DNA of 64,000 nucleotides from SHZI01 sp963802215 (GTDB lineage Bacteria > Pseudomonadota > Gammaproteobacteria > Steroidobacterales > GCA-2729495): positions 1,178,001-1,242,000 of the forward strand of contig CAWDHQ010000001.1 in the NCBI GenBank assembly GCA_963802215.1. The letters run 5' to 3'. The translations under genes were made by a program, and so were the position numbers. Numbering within the stretch: the stretch's first letter is position 1; each line of letters opens with the position of its first letter. Shown in pieces: positions 1-11,374 of this stretch. Below the pieces are notes generated by a model. The model was not told where the DNA came from. It saw only the letters and a list, made by a program, of their open reading frames with translations, and searched no databases.

Positions 1-4230
<4,230 letters not shown>

Positions 4231-4247
4231 TGAGCGTGATCTAGAAG

Positions 4248-5732
4248 ATGGGCAAGCCAACCGGATTCATCGAGTACCTGCGGGAGCTGCCCGTGGACCG
4301 GACCCCGCGCGAGCGGATCCGCGACTGGAACGAGTTCCATCACCACATGGACGAGAAGCGGCTGCGCCAGCAGGGCGCCCGCTGCATGGACTGTGGCGTG
4401 CCGTTCTGCCAGACGGGCAAGATCATCAGCGGCGCCGCGGCGGGCTGCCCGATCAACAACCTGATCCCCGAGTGGAACGACCTGGTCTACCGGGGCCTCT
4501 GGCAGGAGGCGCTGGTTCGCCTGCACAAGACCAACAACTTCCCGGACTTCACCGGCCGTGTCTGCCCGGCGCCCTGCGAGGGCTCCTGCGTCCTCGGCAT
4601 CAACAGCCCGCCCGTCACGATCAAGAACATCGAGTCGGCGATCATCGACCGGGGCTTCGAGGAAGGCTGGGTCGTGGCCGAACCGCCGAAGGTCAGGACC
4701 GGCAAGAAGGTCGTGGTCATCGGCTCCGGCCCGGCAGGCCTTGCCGCTGCCGCCCAGCTGAACCGGGCCGGGCACCAGGTGACGGTCCTCGAGCGTGACG
4801 ACCGGCCCGGCGGCCTGCTGATGTACGGCATCCCGAACATGAAACTCGACAAGCGGGCCGTCGTCGAGCGGCGCCTCAAGCTCCTCGAGCAGGAGGGCAT
4901 CAAGTTCATCTGCAATGCCCACGTGGGCGAGAACGTGGAAGCCGAGCTGCTCCTCAAGGACTTCGACGCCACGGTCATCTGCACGGGCGCCACGCAGCCC
5001 CGGGACCTGCAGGCGGATGGCCGCGGGCTGAAGGGGATCCATTTCGCCATGGACTACCTGACGGCGAGCACCAGGGCCCTGCTGGACGGCAAGCCCGACG
5101 AGGCGCCGATGCACGCGCGGGGGAAGAACGTCCTGGTCCTGGGCGGCGGCGACACGGGCACCGACTGCGTCGGCACGGCCATGCGCCAGGCCTGCAAGAC
5201 GTTAACTCAACTCGAGATCATGCCGAAGCCGCCCATGGACCGCGCCGAGGACAATCCGTGGCCGGAATGGCCGAAGGTCTACAAGCTCGACTACGGCCAG
5301 GAAGAGGCGGCCGCCAAGTTCGGCGCCGACCCGCGGGCCTACCTGACCACGGTGAAGAAGTTCATCGGTGACCCGGCAGGCAATGTCACGGCCGTCGTCA
5401 CGGTGGAAATCAGCTGGGAAAAGAACCCCGCCGGCCAGTTCGTCCCGGTGGAACGCCCGGGCAGCGAGAAGACCACGCCGGCCGACCTGGTCCTGCTCGC
5501 CATGGGCTTCACGGGACCGGAGGACAGCCTGCTGAAGGACCTCTCCGTCGAGCGCGATGCCCGCAGCAATGTCCGGGCGGAGCACGAGCAGTACACGACC
5601 AGCGTGAAGGGCGTCTTCGCCGCCGGCGACTGCCGGCGCGGCCAGAGCCTGATCGTCTGGGCCATCAACGAGGGCCGCGGCGTCGCCCGCGAAGTCGATC
5701 GCTACCTGATGGGGAGCACCCAGCTGCCATGA
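4248..5732 (+). CDS. gltD: Glutamate synthase small subunit
   Basis: Small subunit that oxidises NADPH and passes electrons through FAD and 4Fe-4S clusters to the large subunit. It has 494 residues, normal for the family. Visible are the N-terminal cluster cysteines (RCMDCGVPFC, GCPINN, RVCPAPCEGSC), the FAD Rossmann motif VVVIGSGPAGLAAA near residue 155, the NADPH motif LVLGGGDTGTDCVG near residue 298, and a C-terminal FAD-contact segment GVFAAGDCRRGQSLIVWAI. The ATG at 4248 begins the typical N-terminus MGKPTGFIEYLRE. Its TGA stop overlaps the ATG of the next gene by four bases (ATGA), suggesting translational coupling with the lipoprotein gene. Confidence 0.97.
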   Translation: MGKPTGFIEYLRELPVDRTPRERIRDWNEFHHHMDEKRLRQQGARCMDCGVPFCQTGKIISGAAAGCPINNLIPEWNDLVYRGLWQEALVRLHKTNNFPDFTGRVCPAPCEGSCVLGINSPPVTIKNIESAIIDRGFEEGWVVAEPPKVRTGKKVVVIGSGPAGLAAAAQLNRAGHQVTVLERDDRPGGLLMYGIPNMKLDKRAVVERRLKLLEQEGIKFICNAHVGENVEAELLLKDFDATVICTGATQPRDLQADGRGLKGIHFAMDYLTASTRALLDGKPDEAPMHARGKNVLVLGGGDTGTDCVGTAMRQACKTLTQLEIMPKPPMDRAEDNPWPEWPKVYKLDYGQEEAAAKFGADPRAYLTTVKKFIGDPAGNVTAVVTVEISWEKNPAGQFVPVERPGSEKTTPADLVLLAMGFTGPEDSLLKDLSVERDARSNVRAEHEQYTTSVKGVFAAGDCRRGQSLIVWAINEGRGVAREVDRYLMGSTQLP

Positions 5733-6460
5733 CGACAGGAGTCGCGCGTGAACGCGCTCCTGCGGCGGCACGTGTAGGAGCGCGTTCACGCGCGACCCTC
5801 CTCCTCACCCTCTTCACTGTCCTTACCGGTTGCGCGTCAACCCAGAAAACCGCACCCGACGGCCTGATGCCCGAGCAGTCCATCCCGATGGAAGCCGCCG
5901 GCGACCAGTCCACCCTGGACAACGAAATCACCGCCTTCCTCGCCCGCTACGCCGACGCCTACAACCGGGAGGACTACGCCGCCCTCCTGCAGATGTGGGA
6001 CCAGGACGACCCCTACGCGTTCTACATGGCCGAGGAAATCGACCCGCCCATGCACGGCTGGAAGACCATCCGCGCCTACTTCTCCCGGCCGGGCGTGCTC
6101 GATGGCATCCGCAACGAGTACAGCAACGTGCGGGCACACTACGTCGCCCCCGACGTGGCCGTCGCCACGTACCGCCTGCGCTTCGACATCAAGGTGAAGA
6201 ACATGGCTGCCCTGTCGAGCTTCGACAGGATCATGGCCGTGTTCCGCCGGAAGGACGGCGAGTGGAAGATGATCGCCTACGCGGAGGCGCCCCAGGCGCC
6301 GCTGACGATGATCCGCAAGGCACTGAAGACGTCGAAGTCCCTCGACGAAGCCCAGAAGAAGGAACTCCTGCGCACGGTGCAGACCCTGCTGCAGGACGCG
6401 GTGCCCGAGGATTTCGACGAGTGGCTGGAGAAGCAGCAACCGCTCCGGGCCAAACCGTAG
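5729..6460 (+). CDS. Putative lipoprotein with NTF2/SnoaL-like domain; N-terminus encoded by a REP repeat
   Basis: Predicted 243-residue lipoprotein of unknown role. The segment TLLLTLFTVLTGC (residues 23-35) is a signal peptide h-region ending in a lipobox L-T-G-Cys35. Residues about 60-180 look like an NTF2/SnoaL (DUF4440-type) alpha+beta barrel: a LARYADAYNREDYAALLQMW helix, then VATYRLRFDIKVKN and an FRRKDGEWKMIAY strand pair. Start: ATG 5729 overlaps the gltD stop, and no other in-frame ATG, GTG or TTG precedes the signal peptide. Oddity: residues 5-22 are translated from an inverted REP pair (5741-5796), so the positively charged n-region of the signal peptide is repeat-derived. Its TAG stop lies in another REP (6457-6520). 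The ligand or enzymatic activity, if any, cannot be read from the sequence. Confidence 0.75.
   Translation: MTTGVARERAPAAARVGARSRATLLLTLFTVLTGCASTQKTAPDGLMPEQSIPMEAAGDQSTLDNEITAFLARYADAYNREDYAALLQMWDQDDPYAFYMAEEIDPPMHGWKTIRAYFSRPGVLDGIRNEYSNVRAHYVAPDVAVATYRLRFDIKVKNMAALSSFDRIMAVFRRKDGEWKMIAYAEAPQAPLTMIRKALKTSKSLDEAQKKELLRTVQTLLQDAVPEDFDEWLEKQQPLRAKP
5741..5796. repeat. REP inverted pair inside the coding start of the lipoprotein gene
   Basis: A 20-base arm GTCGCGCGTGAACGCGCTCC (5741-5760) is mirrored by a GTAGGAGCGCG...GCGCGAC arm at 5774-5796, separated by 13 bases. It belongs to the same GTAG family as the other palindromes here, but the inner motif is GTTCAC rather than CTTCAGG. It is translated as part of the downstream lipoprotein. 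Confidence 0.85.
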
Positions 6461-6520
6461 GAGCGGCGACCGCCGCGACCAGGACCTGATGAAAGGGGTC
6501 GCGGCTGAAGCCGCTCCTAC
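6457..6520. repeat. REP pair (BIME-like), supplies the lipoprotein stop codon
   Basis: GTAGGAGCGGCGACCGCCGC at 6457 onward and an oppositely oriented copy ending GCCGCTCCTAC at 6498-6520. The TAG within the leading GTAG is the stop codon of the lipoprotein gene. The two arms belong to different sequence variants (GGCGACC versus GGCTGAAGCC). The MFS gene starts only six bases after the pair. Confidence 0.88.
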
Positions 6521-6526
6521 AGCAAC

Positions 6527-7849
6527 TTGGCCCATCGATATCCCTCCCCTGCCCGCGCCTGGTACCTGGTGGCACTGCTCACCGTCGCGTCCATATTTTC
6601 ATTTGTAGACAAGTATTTACCTGCCCTTCTTGTAGAACCCCTCAAGCAGGACCTGGGGATCAGTGATACCCAGGTCGGACTCCTGCTCGGACCTGCCTTC
6701 GCCATCCTCTACGCGACCCTCGGGTTGCCGCTCGGCTGGCTCGCGGATCGCACGCGGCGCACGGCACTGGTCGCGGCCGGCGTGGCGCTCTGGTCCCTGG
6801 CCACGGCGGCGTCCGGCCTTGCCCGCACCTTCGGCCACCTGCTGCTCGCTCGGGTGGGGGTTGGCATCGGCGATGCGGCCCTGGCACCCGGTGCGCTGTC
6901 GCTGATCTCGGACAGCTTTCCGCCGGAACGGCGCGGCCGGCCCGTGGCGCTGTACATCACCGCCCAGTCCGTCGGCGCGGGCCTCGCCATGCTGGGCGGC
7001 GCCGCGGTCCTCGCCTGGGCTTCGACCCAGGCGGAGATCCGCCTGCCGGTGCTCGGCAGCGTCGCACCCTGGCAGCTGACGTTCCTGGCCGTGGGCCTGC
7101 CGGGCCTGCTCGTGGCCCTGCTCCTGCTCGTCGCGGGGGAGCCGGCGCGGGATCCGGGCACGGCCGCCGGTGTGAGCATGGGCCACACGCTGGCCTATCT
7201 CCGCAGCCACTGGCGCGTCTACGCGAGCCTGACGGCCGTGGTGTGCGTGATGACGATCACCGCCTACAGCCAGAACTTCTACGCGGCGCTCTACCAGCGG
7301 GATTTTGGCTGGGACCTCACGCGCTACGCCACCTGGAGCGGCCTGGCGCTGATCATCCAGGGCCCGCTGGTGGTGAACGTCACCGGCTCCTGGTGCGACC
7401 AGCTCGCCGCCCGGGGCCGGCGCGATGGCCCGCTGCTCATCACGATCATCGGCACGCTGGTGCTGGTGCCGACCGGCATCGCCGCGCCGCTGATGCCCAC
7501 CGGCGAGCTCGCCTTCCTCGTGTGGCTCGGCAACCTGGCCGGGCTCTCCATGGTGTCCGCCGCCGCGCCGGTGGCCCTGCTCGCGATCACGCCCGGCGAG
7601 ATGCGCGGACAGGTCTCCGCGCTTTTCTACATGGTGATCATGCTCACCGGACTGGTGGTCGGCCCCCTCGCGGTCGGGTTGTTCAATGACCAGCTCTTTG
7701 CCGGGCAGCGGCTCGACCTGGCCTGCGCCCTGGTGCCGGCCGTCGTTGGAATTCCCGGGCTATTCCTGCTCCGCTACACACGGCGGCAATACGTCCCGGC
7801 GGGCCCGGATGCTACGATCACCGCCGGTATTGCCCGAGTGGTCGAATGA
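6527..7849 (+). CDS. MFS transporter, spinster-like
   Basis: Integral inner-membrane transporter of the major facilitator superfamily, 440 residues with about 12 hydrophobic segments. The first helix (WYLVALLTVASIFSFVDKY) is followed by LLVEPLKQDLGISDTQVGLL and the loop 2-3 signature GLPLGWLADRTRRT, typical of spinster-like MFS proteins (compare D-R-x-I-L, G-W-L-A-D-R). The substrate cannot be inferred. The only start that keeps the full first helix with a short cytosolic tail is TTG 6527, six bases after a REP and without a clear Shine-Dalgarno sequence. A GTG at 6569 is an alternative but cuts into the first helix. Its TGA overlaps the ATG of the acyltransferase by four bases, so the two are coupled. 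The start is uncertain; the family is firm. Confidence 0.88.
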   Translation: MAHRYPSPARAWYLVALLTVASIFSFVDKYLPALLVEPLKQDLGISDTQVGLLLGPAFAILYATLGLPLGWLADRTRRTALVAAGVALWSLATAASGLARTFGHLLLARVGVGIGDAALAPGALSLISDSFPPERRGRPVALYITAQSVGAGLAMLGGAAVLAWASTQAEIRLPVLGSVAPWQLTFLAVGLPGLLVALLLLVAGEPARDPGTAAGVSMGHTLAYLRSHWRVYASLTAVVCVMTITAYSQNFYAALYQRDFGWDLTRYATWSGLALIIQGPLVVNVTGSWCDQLAARGRRDGPLLITIIGTLVLVPTGIAAPLMPTGELAFLVWLGNLAGLSMVSAAAPVALLAITPGEMRGQVSALFYMVIMLTGLVVGPLAVGLFNDQLFAGQRLDLACALVPAVVGIPGLFLLRYTRRQYVPAGPDATITAGIARVVE

Positions 7850-8790
7850 GTACCGCCGCGCCAGCTGCCGAAGACTCCCATCCGCTGTACCGCTTCTGGC
7901 AGCCACGCTACTGGGGCATCTGGCTGTTCGTGGGCCTGCTGCGCATCAACTCGCTGCTGCCCTACCGGCTGCAGATGGCGGAAGGCCGGGCGCTGGGCCG
8001 GCTGCTGTATCACCTGCTCCGCAACCGGCGCCGCGTGGCGGCCGCCAACCTGGCGCTGTGCTTCCCGGATGTCACGCCCGCAGAGCGCCAGAAGCTGCTG
8101 CGCGGGCACTTTGCGTCGCTCGGCATGACCGTGATCGAGCACGCGCTGGCCTGGTGGGCCAGCGATGCGCTCGTGCGCCGGCTCGTGGACCTGCGTGGCG
8201 CGGAGAACCTGGAGCGGGCGATGGCCGGCGGCCGCGGCGTCATCCTGCTGACGGGCCATTTCGGCGCCCAGGAATTCAGCGGGCGCGCCTTCGCGCTGTC
8301 GTGCCCGACCGCCGCCGGCTTCTACCGGCCGAGCCGCAATCCGCTGGTCGACGAACTCTTCAAGCGCGTGCGGCAGCGATCGGCGCCGGTCCTGATTCCG
8401 AAGGATGCGCTGCGCCGGGTGGTGCGGACGCTCCGGGGCGGGATGCCGGTGTGGTACGCGCCCGACCAGAGCTACCGGCGGGCGCAGAGCGCGCTCATCC
8501 CCTTCTTCGGCGAGCCCGCGATGACCAGCACAGGACTGAGCGAACTGGTGCGCCTGGGGAAAGCCGCCGTCGTGCCGCTGTTCCCCACCCGCCTGCCGGA
8601 CGGGCGCGGCTACCTGCTCGACATCCTGCCCGCCCTCGAGAACTTCCCCGGCGCAAGCCCCGAGGACGATGCCCGCCGCGTCAACGCAATCCTGGAAGAG
8701 CACATCCGCAAGGTGCCGGAGCAGTATTACTGGCTGCACCGGCGTTTCAAGGGGCGGCCGGAAGGCTATCCGGATCCGTATTCCCGCTGA
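7846..8790 (+). CDS. Lipid A biosynthesis-type acyltransferase (LpxL/HtrB family)
   Basis: 314-residue lysophospholipid acyltransferase of the lipid A late-acyltransferase family, expected to add a secondary acyl chain from acyl-ACP to Kdo2-lipid IVA at the inner membrane. Seen: an N-terminal hydrophobic helix (GIWLFVGLLRINSLLPY), the catalytic H-x4-E box in TGHFGAQEF at about residue 138, GFYRPSRNPLVDE, PVWYAPDQSY (the usual M-x-P-D-Q block), and the C-terminal signature EQYYWLHRRFKGRPEG (Y-x-W-x-H-R-R-F-K). The gene is coupled to the upstream MFS gene by an ATGA overlap. Whether it is a lauroyl (LpxL) or myristoyl (LpxM) enzyme, or acts on another lipid, cannot be told from sequence alone. 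Confidence 0.92.
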   Translation: MSTAAPAAEDSHPLYRFWQPRYWGIWLFVGLLRINSLLPYRLQMAEGRALGRLLYHLLRNRRRVAAANLALCFPDVTPAERQKLLRGHFASLGMTVIEHALAWWASDALVRRLVDLRGAENLERAMAGGRGVILLTGHFGAQEFSGRAFALSCPTAAGFYRPSRNPLVDELFKRVRQRSAPVLIPKDALRRVVRTLRGGMPVWYAPDQSYRRAQSALIPFFGEPAMTSTGLSELVRLGKAAVVPLFPTRLPDGRGYLLDILPALENFPGASPEDDARRVNAILEEHIRKVPEQYYWLHRRFKGRPEGYPDPYSR

Positions 8791-8815
8791 CGCGGGCGGC
8801 GGGAGGACACCGCGA

Positions 8816-8837
8816 TCGCGCCTGAAGGCGCTCCTAC
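8816..8837. repeat. Single REP half-element, carries the glutathione peroxidase stop codon
   Basis: TCGCGCCTGAAGGCGCTCC followed by TAC. The complement of its terminal CTAC is GTAG, and its TAG is the stop codon of the minus-strand glutathione peroxidase gene (8834-8836). No partner arm is found upstream, where only a degenerate GCGGGAGG stretch lies. Confidence 0.8.
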
Positions 8838-9307
8838 AGGAGGTCGGCAATGTCCTGGAGAAGTCCCTTGTCGTCGGGCTTCGTCGCTGGCGGGTAGCGT
8901 TTCGCCGCCTTGCCATCACGCCCGATCAGGAACTTCTCGAAGTTCCACTCGATGTCGCCGGGGAACTGCGCGGTGAGCCACTGGTAGATGGGGTGGCGGC
9001 CGGGGCCGTTGACGTCGATCTTGCGGGTGAGCGGGAACTTGACGCCGTAGTTTGCCTGGCAGAACTGCACGATCTCCCGCTCGGTGCCCGGCTCCTGCCC
9101 GCCAAACTGGTTGCAGGGAAAGCCGACCACGACAAAGCCCTCGCCGCCCAGCTCCTCGTAGAGCTTCTCGAGGCCGTTGTACTGGGGCGTCAGCCCGCAC
9201 CGGCTCGCCACGTTCACGGCCAGCACGACCTTGCCCCTGAGATCGGGCACCAGGTTGCCCGACCCGTCGATGCGGTCCGCCTGGAAGTCCTGCAGGGTAT
9301 TCACCAC
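8834..9307 (-). CDS. Glutathione/thioredoxin peroxidase (Cys-type GPx)
   Basis: 157-residue thiol peroxidase reducing hydroperoxides with thioredoxin or glutathione. The peroxidatic residue is Cys37 in NVASRCGLTPQY (a TGC codon, not selenocysteine). The catalytic partners are visible in the GFPCNQFGGQEPG block (Gln) and the WNFEKFLIGRDG block (Trp, Asn). The length matches bacterial BtuE-type GPx. The start is GTG 9307 (GTG GTG AAT...). The stop codon TAG falls inside a REP. It stands alone on the minus strand, convergent with the acyltransferase and just downstream of the ferredoxin pair. Confidence 0.93.
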   Translation of the reverse strand: MVNTLQDFQADRIDGSGNLVPDLRGKVVLAVNVASRCGLTPQYNGLEKLYEELGGEGFVVVGFPCNQFGGQEPGTEREIVQFCQANYGVKFPLTRKIDVNGPGRHPIYQWLTAQFPGDIEWNFEKFLIGRDGKAAKRYPPATKPDDKGLLQDIADLL

Positions 9308-9314
9308 GATGCGC

Positions 9315-9782
9315 CTAGCGTGCCGTGGCCAGGGCCGCGGCCTGCTGTTCGGGCGTCAGCTTTTCCCCGCAGCAGTCGGCAGCCTCGACGATGTGGGCTG
9401 GCACGGCCGTCACGGGTTTCAGGTCCCTGAGCACGAACCGCTCGACCGGCCTGCCGCCGAGTACGTGCTGCTCGATGAATTCCGGGACGTTCTCCGCCTT
9501 GAGGCCGCTGTACCAGACCCCGTCGGGGTGCACGACGAACACCGGGCCATCGATACCGGGCTGGCGGCACTGCATGATGTTGACCTTCACGTGCGCCATG
9601 AGCCGGCGCTTTGCCAGCTCCTGCCGCAGCGCTCCGGAGAGGGCAGCATTGCCGTTGGCCTCGCACCCGCAGAAGTCCTTGCCGTCGGTGCACAGGAAGA
9701 TGTGGAAGCGCAGCTTGTCCAGCACCCTGGGGGGCGAGTCCTCCCAGGCCTGGGCGACGCAATGCTCGTGTTCGCTGGCCAT
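9315..9782 (-). CDS. (2Fe-2S) ferredoxin, thioredoxin-like domain (paralogue 1)
   Basis: 155-residue cytosolic protein of the thioredoxin-like 2Fe-2S ferredoxin family. Seen: FHIFLCTDGKDFCGC supplying the first cysteines, then VNIMQCRQPGIDGPVFVVHP with a further Cys, and the family hallmark V-x-x-x-P-D-G-V-W-Y-x-G-L near residue 87. After PDGVWY comes a conserved helix ending in H-V-L-G-G-R-P-V, shared with the neighbouring paralogue (H-I-I-G-G-R-P-V). A CCGEK dicysteine lies near the C-terminus. It follows the second paralogue by 11 bp in the same direction, so they probably form an operon. The redox partner is unknown. Confidence 0.83.
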   Translation of the reverse strand: MASEHEHCVAQAWEDSPPRVLDKLRFHIFLCTDGKDFCGCEANGNAALSGALRQELAKRRLMAHVKVNIMQCRQPGIDGPVFVVHPDGVWYSGLKAENVPEFIEQHVLGGRPVERFVLRDLKPVTAVPAHIVEAADCCGEKLTPEQQAAALATAR

Positions 9783-9793
9783 GAACGGACTCC

Positions 9794-10255
9794 TCAGGAA
9801 ACGCCGGCCTGGCGCGGCGGTGGCGCCGGCACACCCTTGCCGGTGGGCGGATTCACGCGGCGGTGAATCAGTTCCATCACCGGCCTGCCGCCGATGATGT
9901 GCTCCTCGAGCACCTTCTCGGCATCCGCCATCTCGCGGATGCGGTACCAGATGCCATCGGGGTAGATCATGACCACGCAGCCATAGGCATGCTGGGCAAT
10001 GCAGGCGTTGGGACTCACCACCACGTCGCTGATGCCGGCGGCCTGCAGCCGCTGCTGGAACATCTCGTAGATGCCGCCGCCCATAGTCAGGCCGCAGTGC
10101 AGGCCCCGGTGACCGTCAGCGTGCTCCTCGGGCGTCGCGCCGAGGATTCTGGCCCGGTCCTCCGGGCTCATGGCCGCGACCTGGGCCGCCTTCCTGGCGA
10201 TGGTCCTGGTCCAGTGATCCCCGTATTCCGTGGTGCAGACAAACACATGTCGCAT
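9794..10255 (-). CDS. (2Fe-2S) ferredoxin, thioredoxin-like domain (paralogue 2)
   Basis: 153-residue paralogue of the next gene, sharing the C-terminal half: VVMIYPDGIWYRI, then an acidic helix and EEHIIGGRPVMELI. Candidate cluster cysteines are in HVFVCTTEYGD, LHCGLT and SPNACIAQHAYGC, spaced differently from those of the neighbour. It starts at ATG 10255 and is divergent from the NUDIX gene across a 73-bp gap that must contain both promoters. The two copies have diverged strongly in their first halves, so they probably serve different electron partners. Confidence 0.8.
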   Translation of the reverse strand: MRHVFVCTTEYGDHWTRTIARKAAQVAAMSPEDRARILGATPEEHADGHRGLHCGLTMGGGIYEMFQQRLQAAGISDVVVSPNACIAQHAYGCVVMIYPDGIWYRIREMADAEKVLEEHIIGGRPVMELIHRRVNPPTGKGVPAPPPRQAGVS

Positions 10256-10328
10256 GGCAGTGCCCTCGGCCTCCGGCCCGGCAGTCCTGAACCGGATGGT
10301 AGTCGATCGGCGCTAGAATGCCGCCGCC

Positions 10329-10892
10329 ATGAACGATCGCAGCACCTTTTGCAGCGCCTGCGGGCAGCCGGCCGGTACGGTCGTCCCCGAGGGCGACAAC
10401 CGGCCCCGGTCCGTCTGCACCGCCTGCGGCACCATCCACTATGTCAACCCGAAGCTCGTGGTGGGCTCGGTCCCGGAGTTTGAGGGACAGATCCTGCTCT
10501 GCCGCCGGGCCATCGAGCCCCGGAAGGGCTTCTGGACCGTCCCGGCAGGATTCATGGAGCTCGGGGAAACCCTGGGCGAGGCGGCCCTGCGGGAAACCTG
10601 GGAAGAGGCCCTCGCCCGCGTGGAGCTGGGCAGCCTCTTCTCCGTGGTGGACGTGGTCCACGCCGGCCAGGTCCACGTGTTCTTCCGGGCGCGCCTGCTG
10701 CAGCCGGAGTTCGGGGCGGGCGCGGAAACCCTTGAAACGCGGCTGTTCCGGCCGGAGGAGATTCCCTGGAACGAACTGGCCTTTCCCAGCATCCGGATTG
10801 CGCTGGAGCAGTACCTGGAAAACAGCCGGTCCGGAAACGTGGAGGTGCGACTCCAAGCCGCACCTCGGGTGCGGCTTGGCGCCACGCCGTGA
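10329..10892 (+). CDS. NUDIX hydrolase with N-terminal zinc ribbon
   Basis: 187-residue nucleoside-diphosphate-linked pyrophosphatase. An N-terminal zinc ribbon (FCSACGQ ... SVCTACG, two CxxC pairs about 20 residues apart) is followed by the NUDIX fold. The NUDIX box is GFMELGETLGEAALRETWEEA, fitting G-x5-E-x7-R-E-U-x-E-E except that the final Gly is Ala. The zinc-ribbon NUDIX layout is shared with NudC-like NADH pyrophosphatases and with ADP-ribose or nucleotide-sugar hydrolases, so the substrate is open. The last 14 codons contain a perfect 12-bp hairpin (10853-10879). fdxA follows in the same direction after 59 bp. Confidence 0.9.
   Translation: MNDRSTFCSACGQPAGTVVPEGDNRPRSVCTACGTIHYVNPKLVVGSVPEFEGQILLCRRAIEPRKGFWTVPAGFMELGETLGEAALRETWEEALARVELGSLFSVVDVVHAGQVHVFFRARLLQPEFGAGAETLETRLFRPEEIPWNELAFPSIRIALEQYLENSRSGNVEVRLQAAPRVRLGATP
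10853..10879. other. Perfect 12-bp inverted repeat inside the 3' end of the NUDIX gene
   Basis: CCAAGCCGCACC (10853-10864), loop TCG, GGTGCGGCTTGG (10868-10879). It lies within the coding sequence, 14 bases before the stop codon. There is no U-tract, so it is more likely an mRNA 3'-stabilising or pausing hairpin, or a captured repeat, than a classical terminator. It is not of the GTAG REP family. Confidence 0.7.
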
Positions 10893-10951
10893 GCCTAGTC
10901 AGAAGGGCCTGAAATCACTACAGTAGCGGCCCCTGCAGGAGCCTTGCGACC

Positions 10952-11275
10952 ATGACTTTCGTCGTCACCGAAAATTGCATCAAGTGCAAATACATGGACT
11001 GCGTGGAGGTGTGTCCGGTGGACTGCTTCCACGAGGGGCCGAACATGCTCGTCATCGATCCCGACGAGTGCATTGATTGCACCCTGTGCGAACCGGAATG
11101 CCCCGTGGAAGCCATCTTCTCCGAGGACGAGGTCCCGGCGAACCAGAAGGACTTCACGAAGCTCAACGCCGACCTGGCCAAGGGCTGGCCGGTCATCACC
11201 GAGGCAGGCACGCCGCCTGCCGACGCCGACCAGTGGTCCAAGGTCAAGGAAAAGCGCCAGCTACTCGAGCGGTAG
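10952..11275 (+). CDS. fdxA: 7Fe-8S ferredoxin
   Basis: 107-residue electron carrier with a 3Fe-4S and a 4Fe-4S cluster. Seen: MTFVVTENCIKCKYMDCVEVCPVDCF for the first cluster region and CIDCTLCEPECPVEAI (C-x2-C-x2-C-x3-C-P) for the second, then the extended C-terminal tail KLNADLAKGWPVITE characteristic of FdxA (Azotobacter ferredoxin I type). The length is exactly typical. The stop codon TAG at 11273 lies just upstream of, but not within, the adjacent REP composite. Confidence 0.96.
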   Translation: MTFVVTENCIKCKYMDCVEVCPVDCFHEGPNMLVIDPDECIDCTLCEPECPVEAIFSEDEVPANQKDFTKLNADLAKGWPVITEAGTPPADADQWSKVKEKRQLLER

Positions 11276-11279
11276 GGAT

Positions 11280-11371
11280 GTAGGAGCGCCTTCAGGCGCG
11301 ACCTCCGTCCCGGGAGAATCGAGTCCACGAGTCTCGAGCGGGACGGAGGTCGCGCCTGAAGGCGCTCCTAC
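11280..11371. repeat. REP composite (92 bp) with 32-bp perfect terminal inverted repeats
   Basis: GTAGGAGCGCCTTCAGGCGC at 11280 and its mirror ending at 11371. The complementarity continues inward through CTCCGTCCC/GGGACGGAG, giving a 32-bp stem around a loop containing ATCGAGTCC and CGAGTCTC. The same inner motif and almost the same length occur in the composite at 28242-28331. It lies between convergent fdxA and dsbC and can serve as a bidirectional terminator hairpin. Confidence 0.9.
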
Positions 11372-11374
11372 ATC

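Noticed and set aside
9185..9205. Possible selenocysteine in the glutathione peroxidase
   Set aside because: The active-site codon is TGC (Cys), not in-frame TGA, so no selenocysteine insertion is needed.
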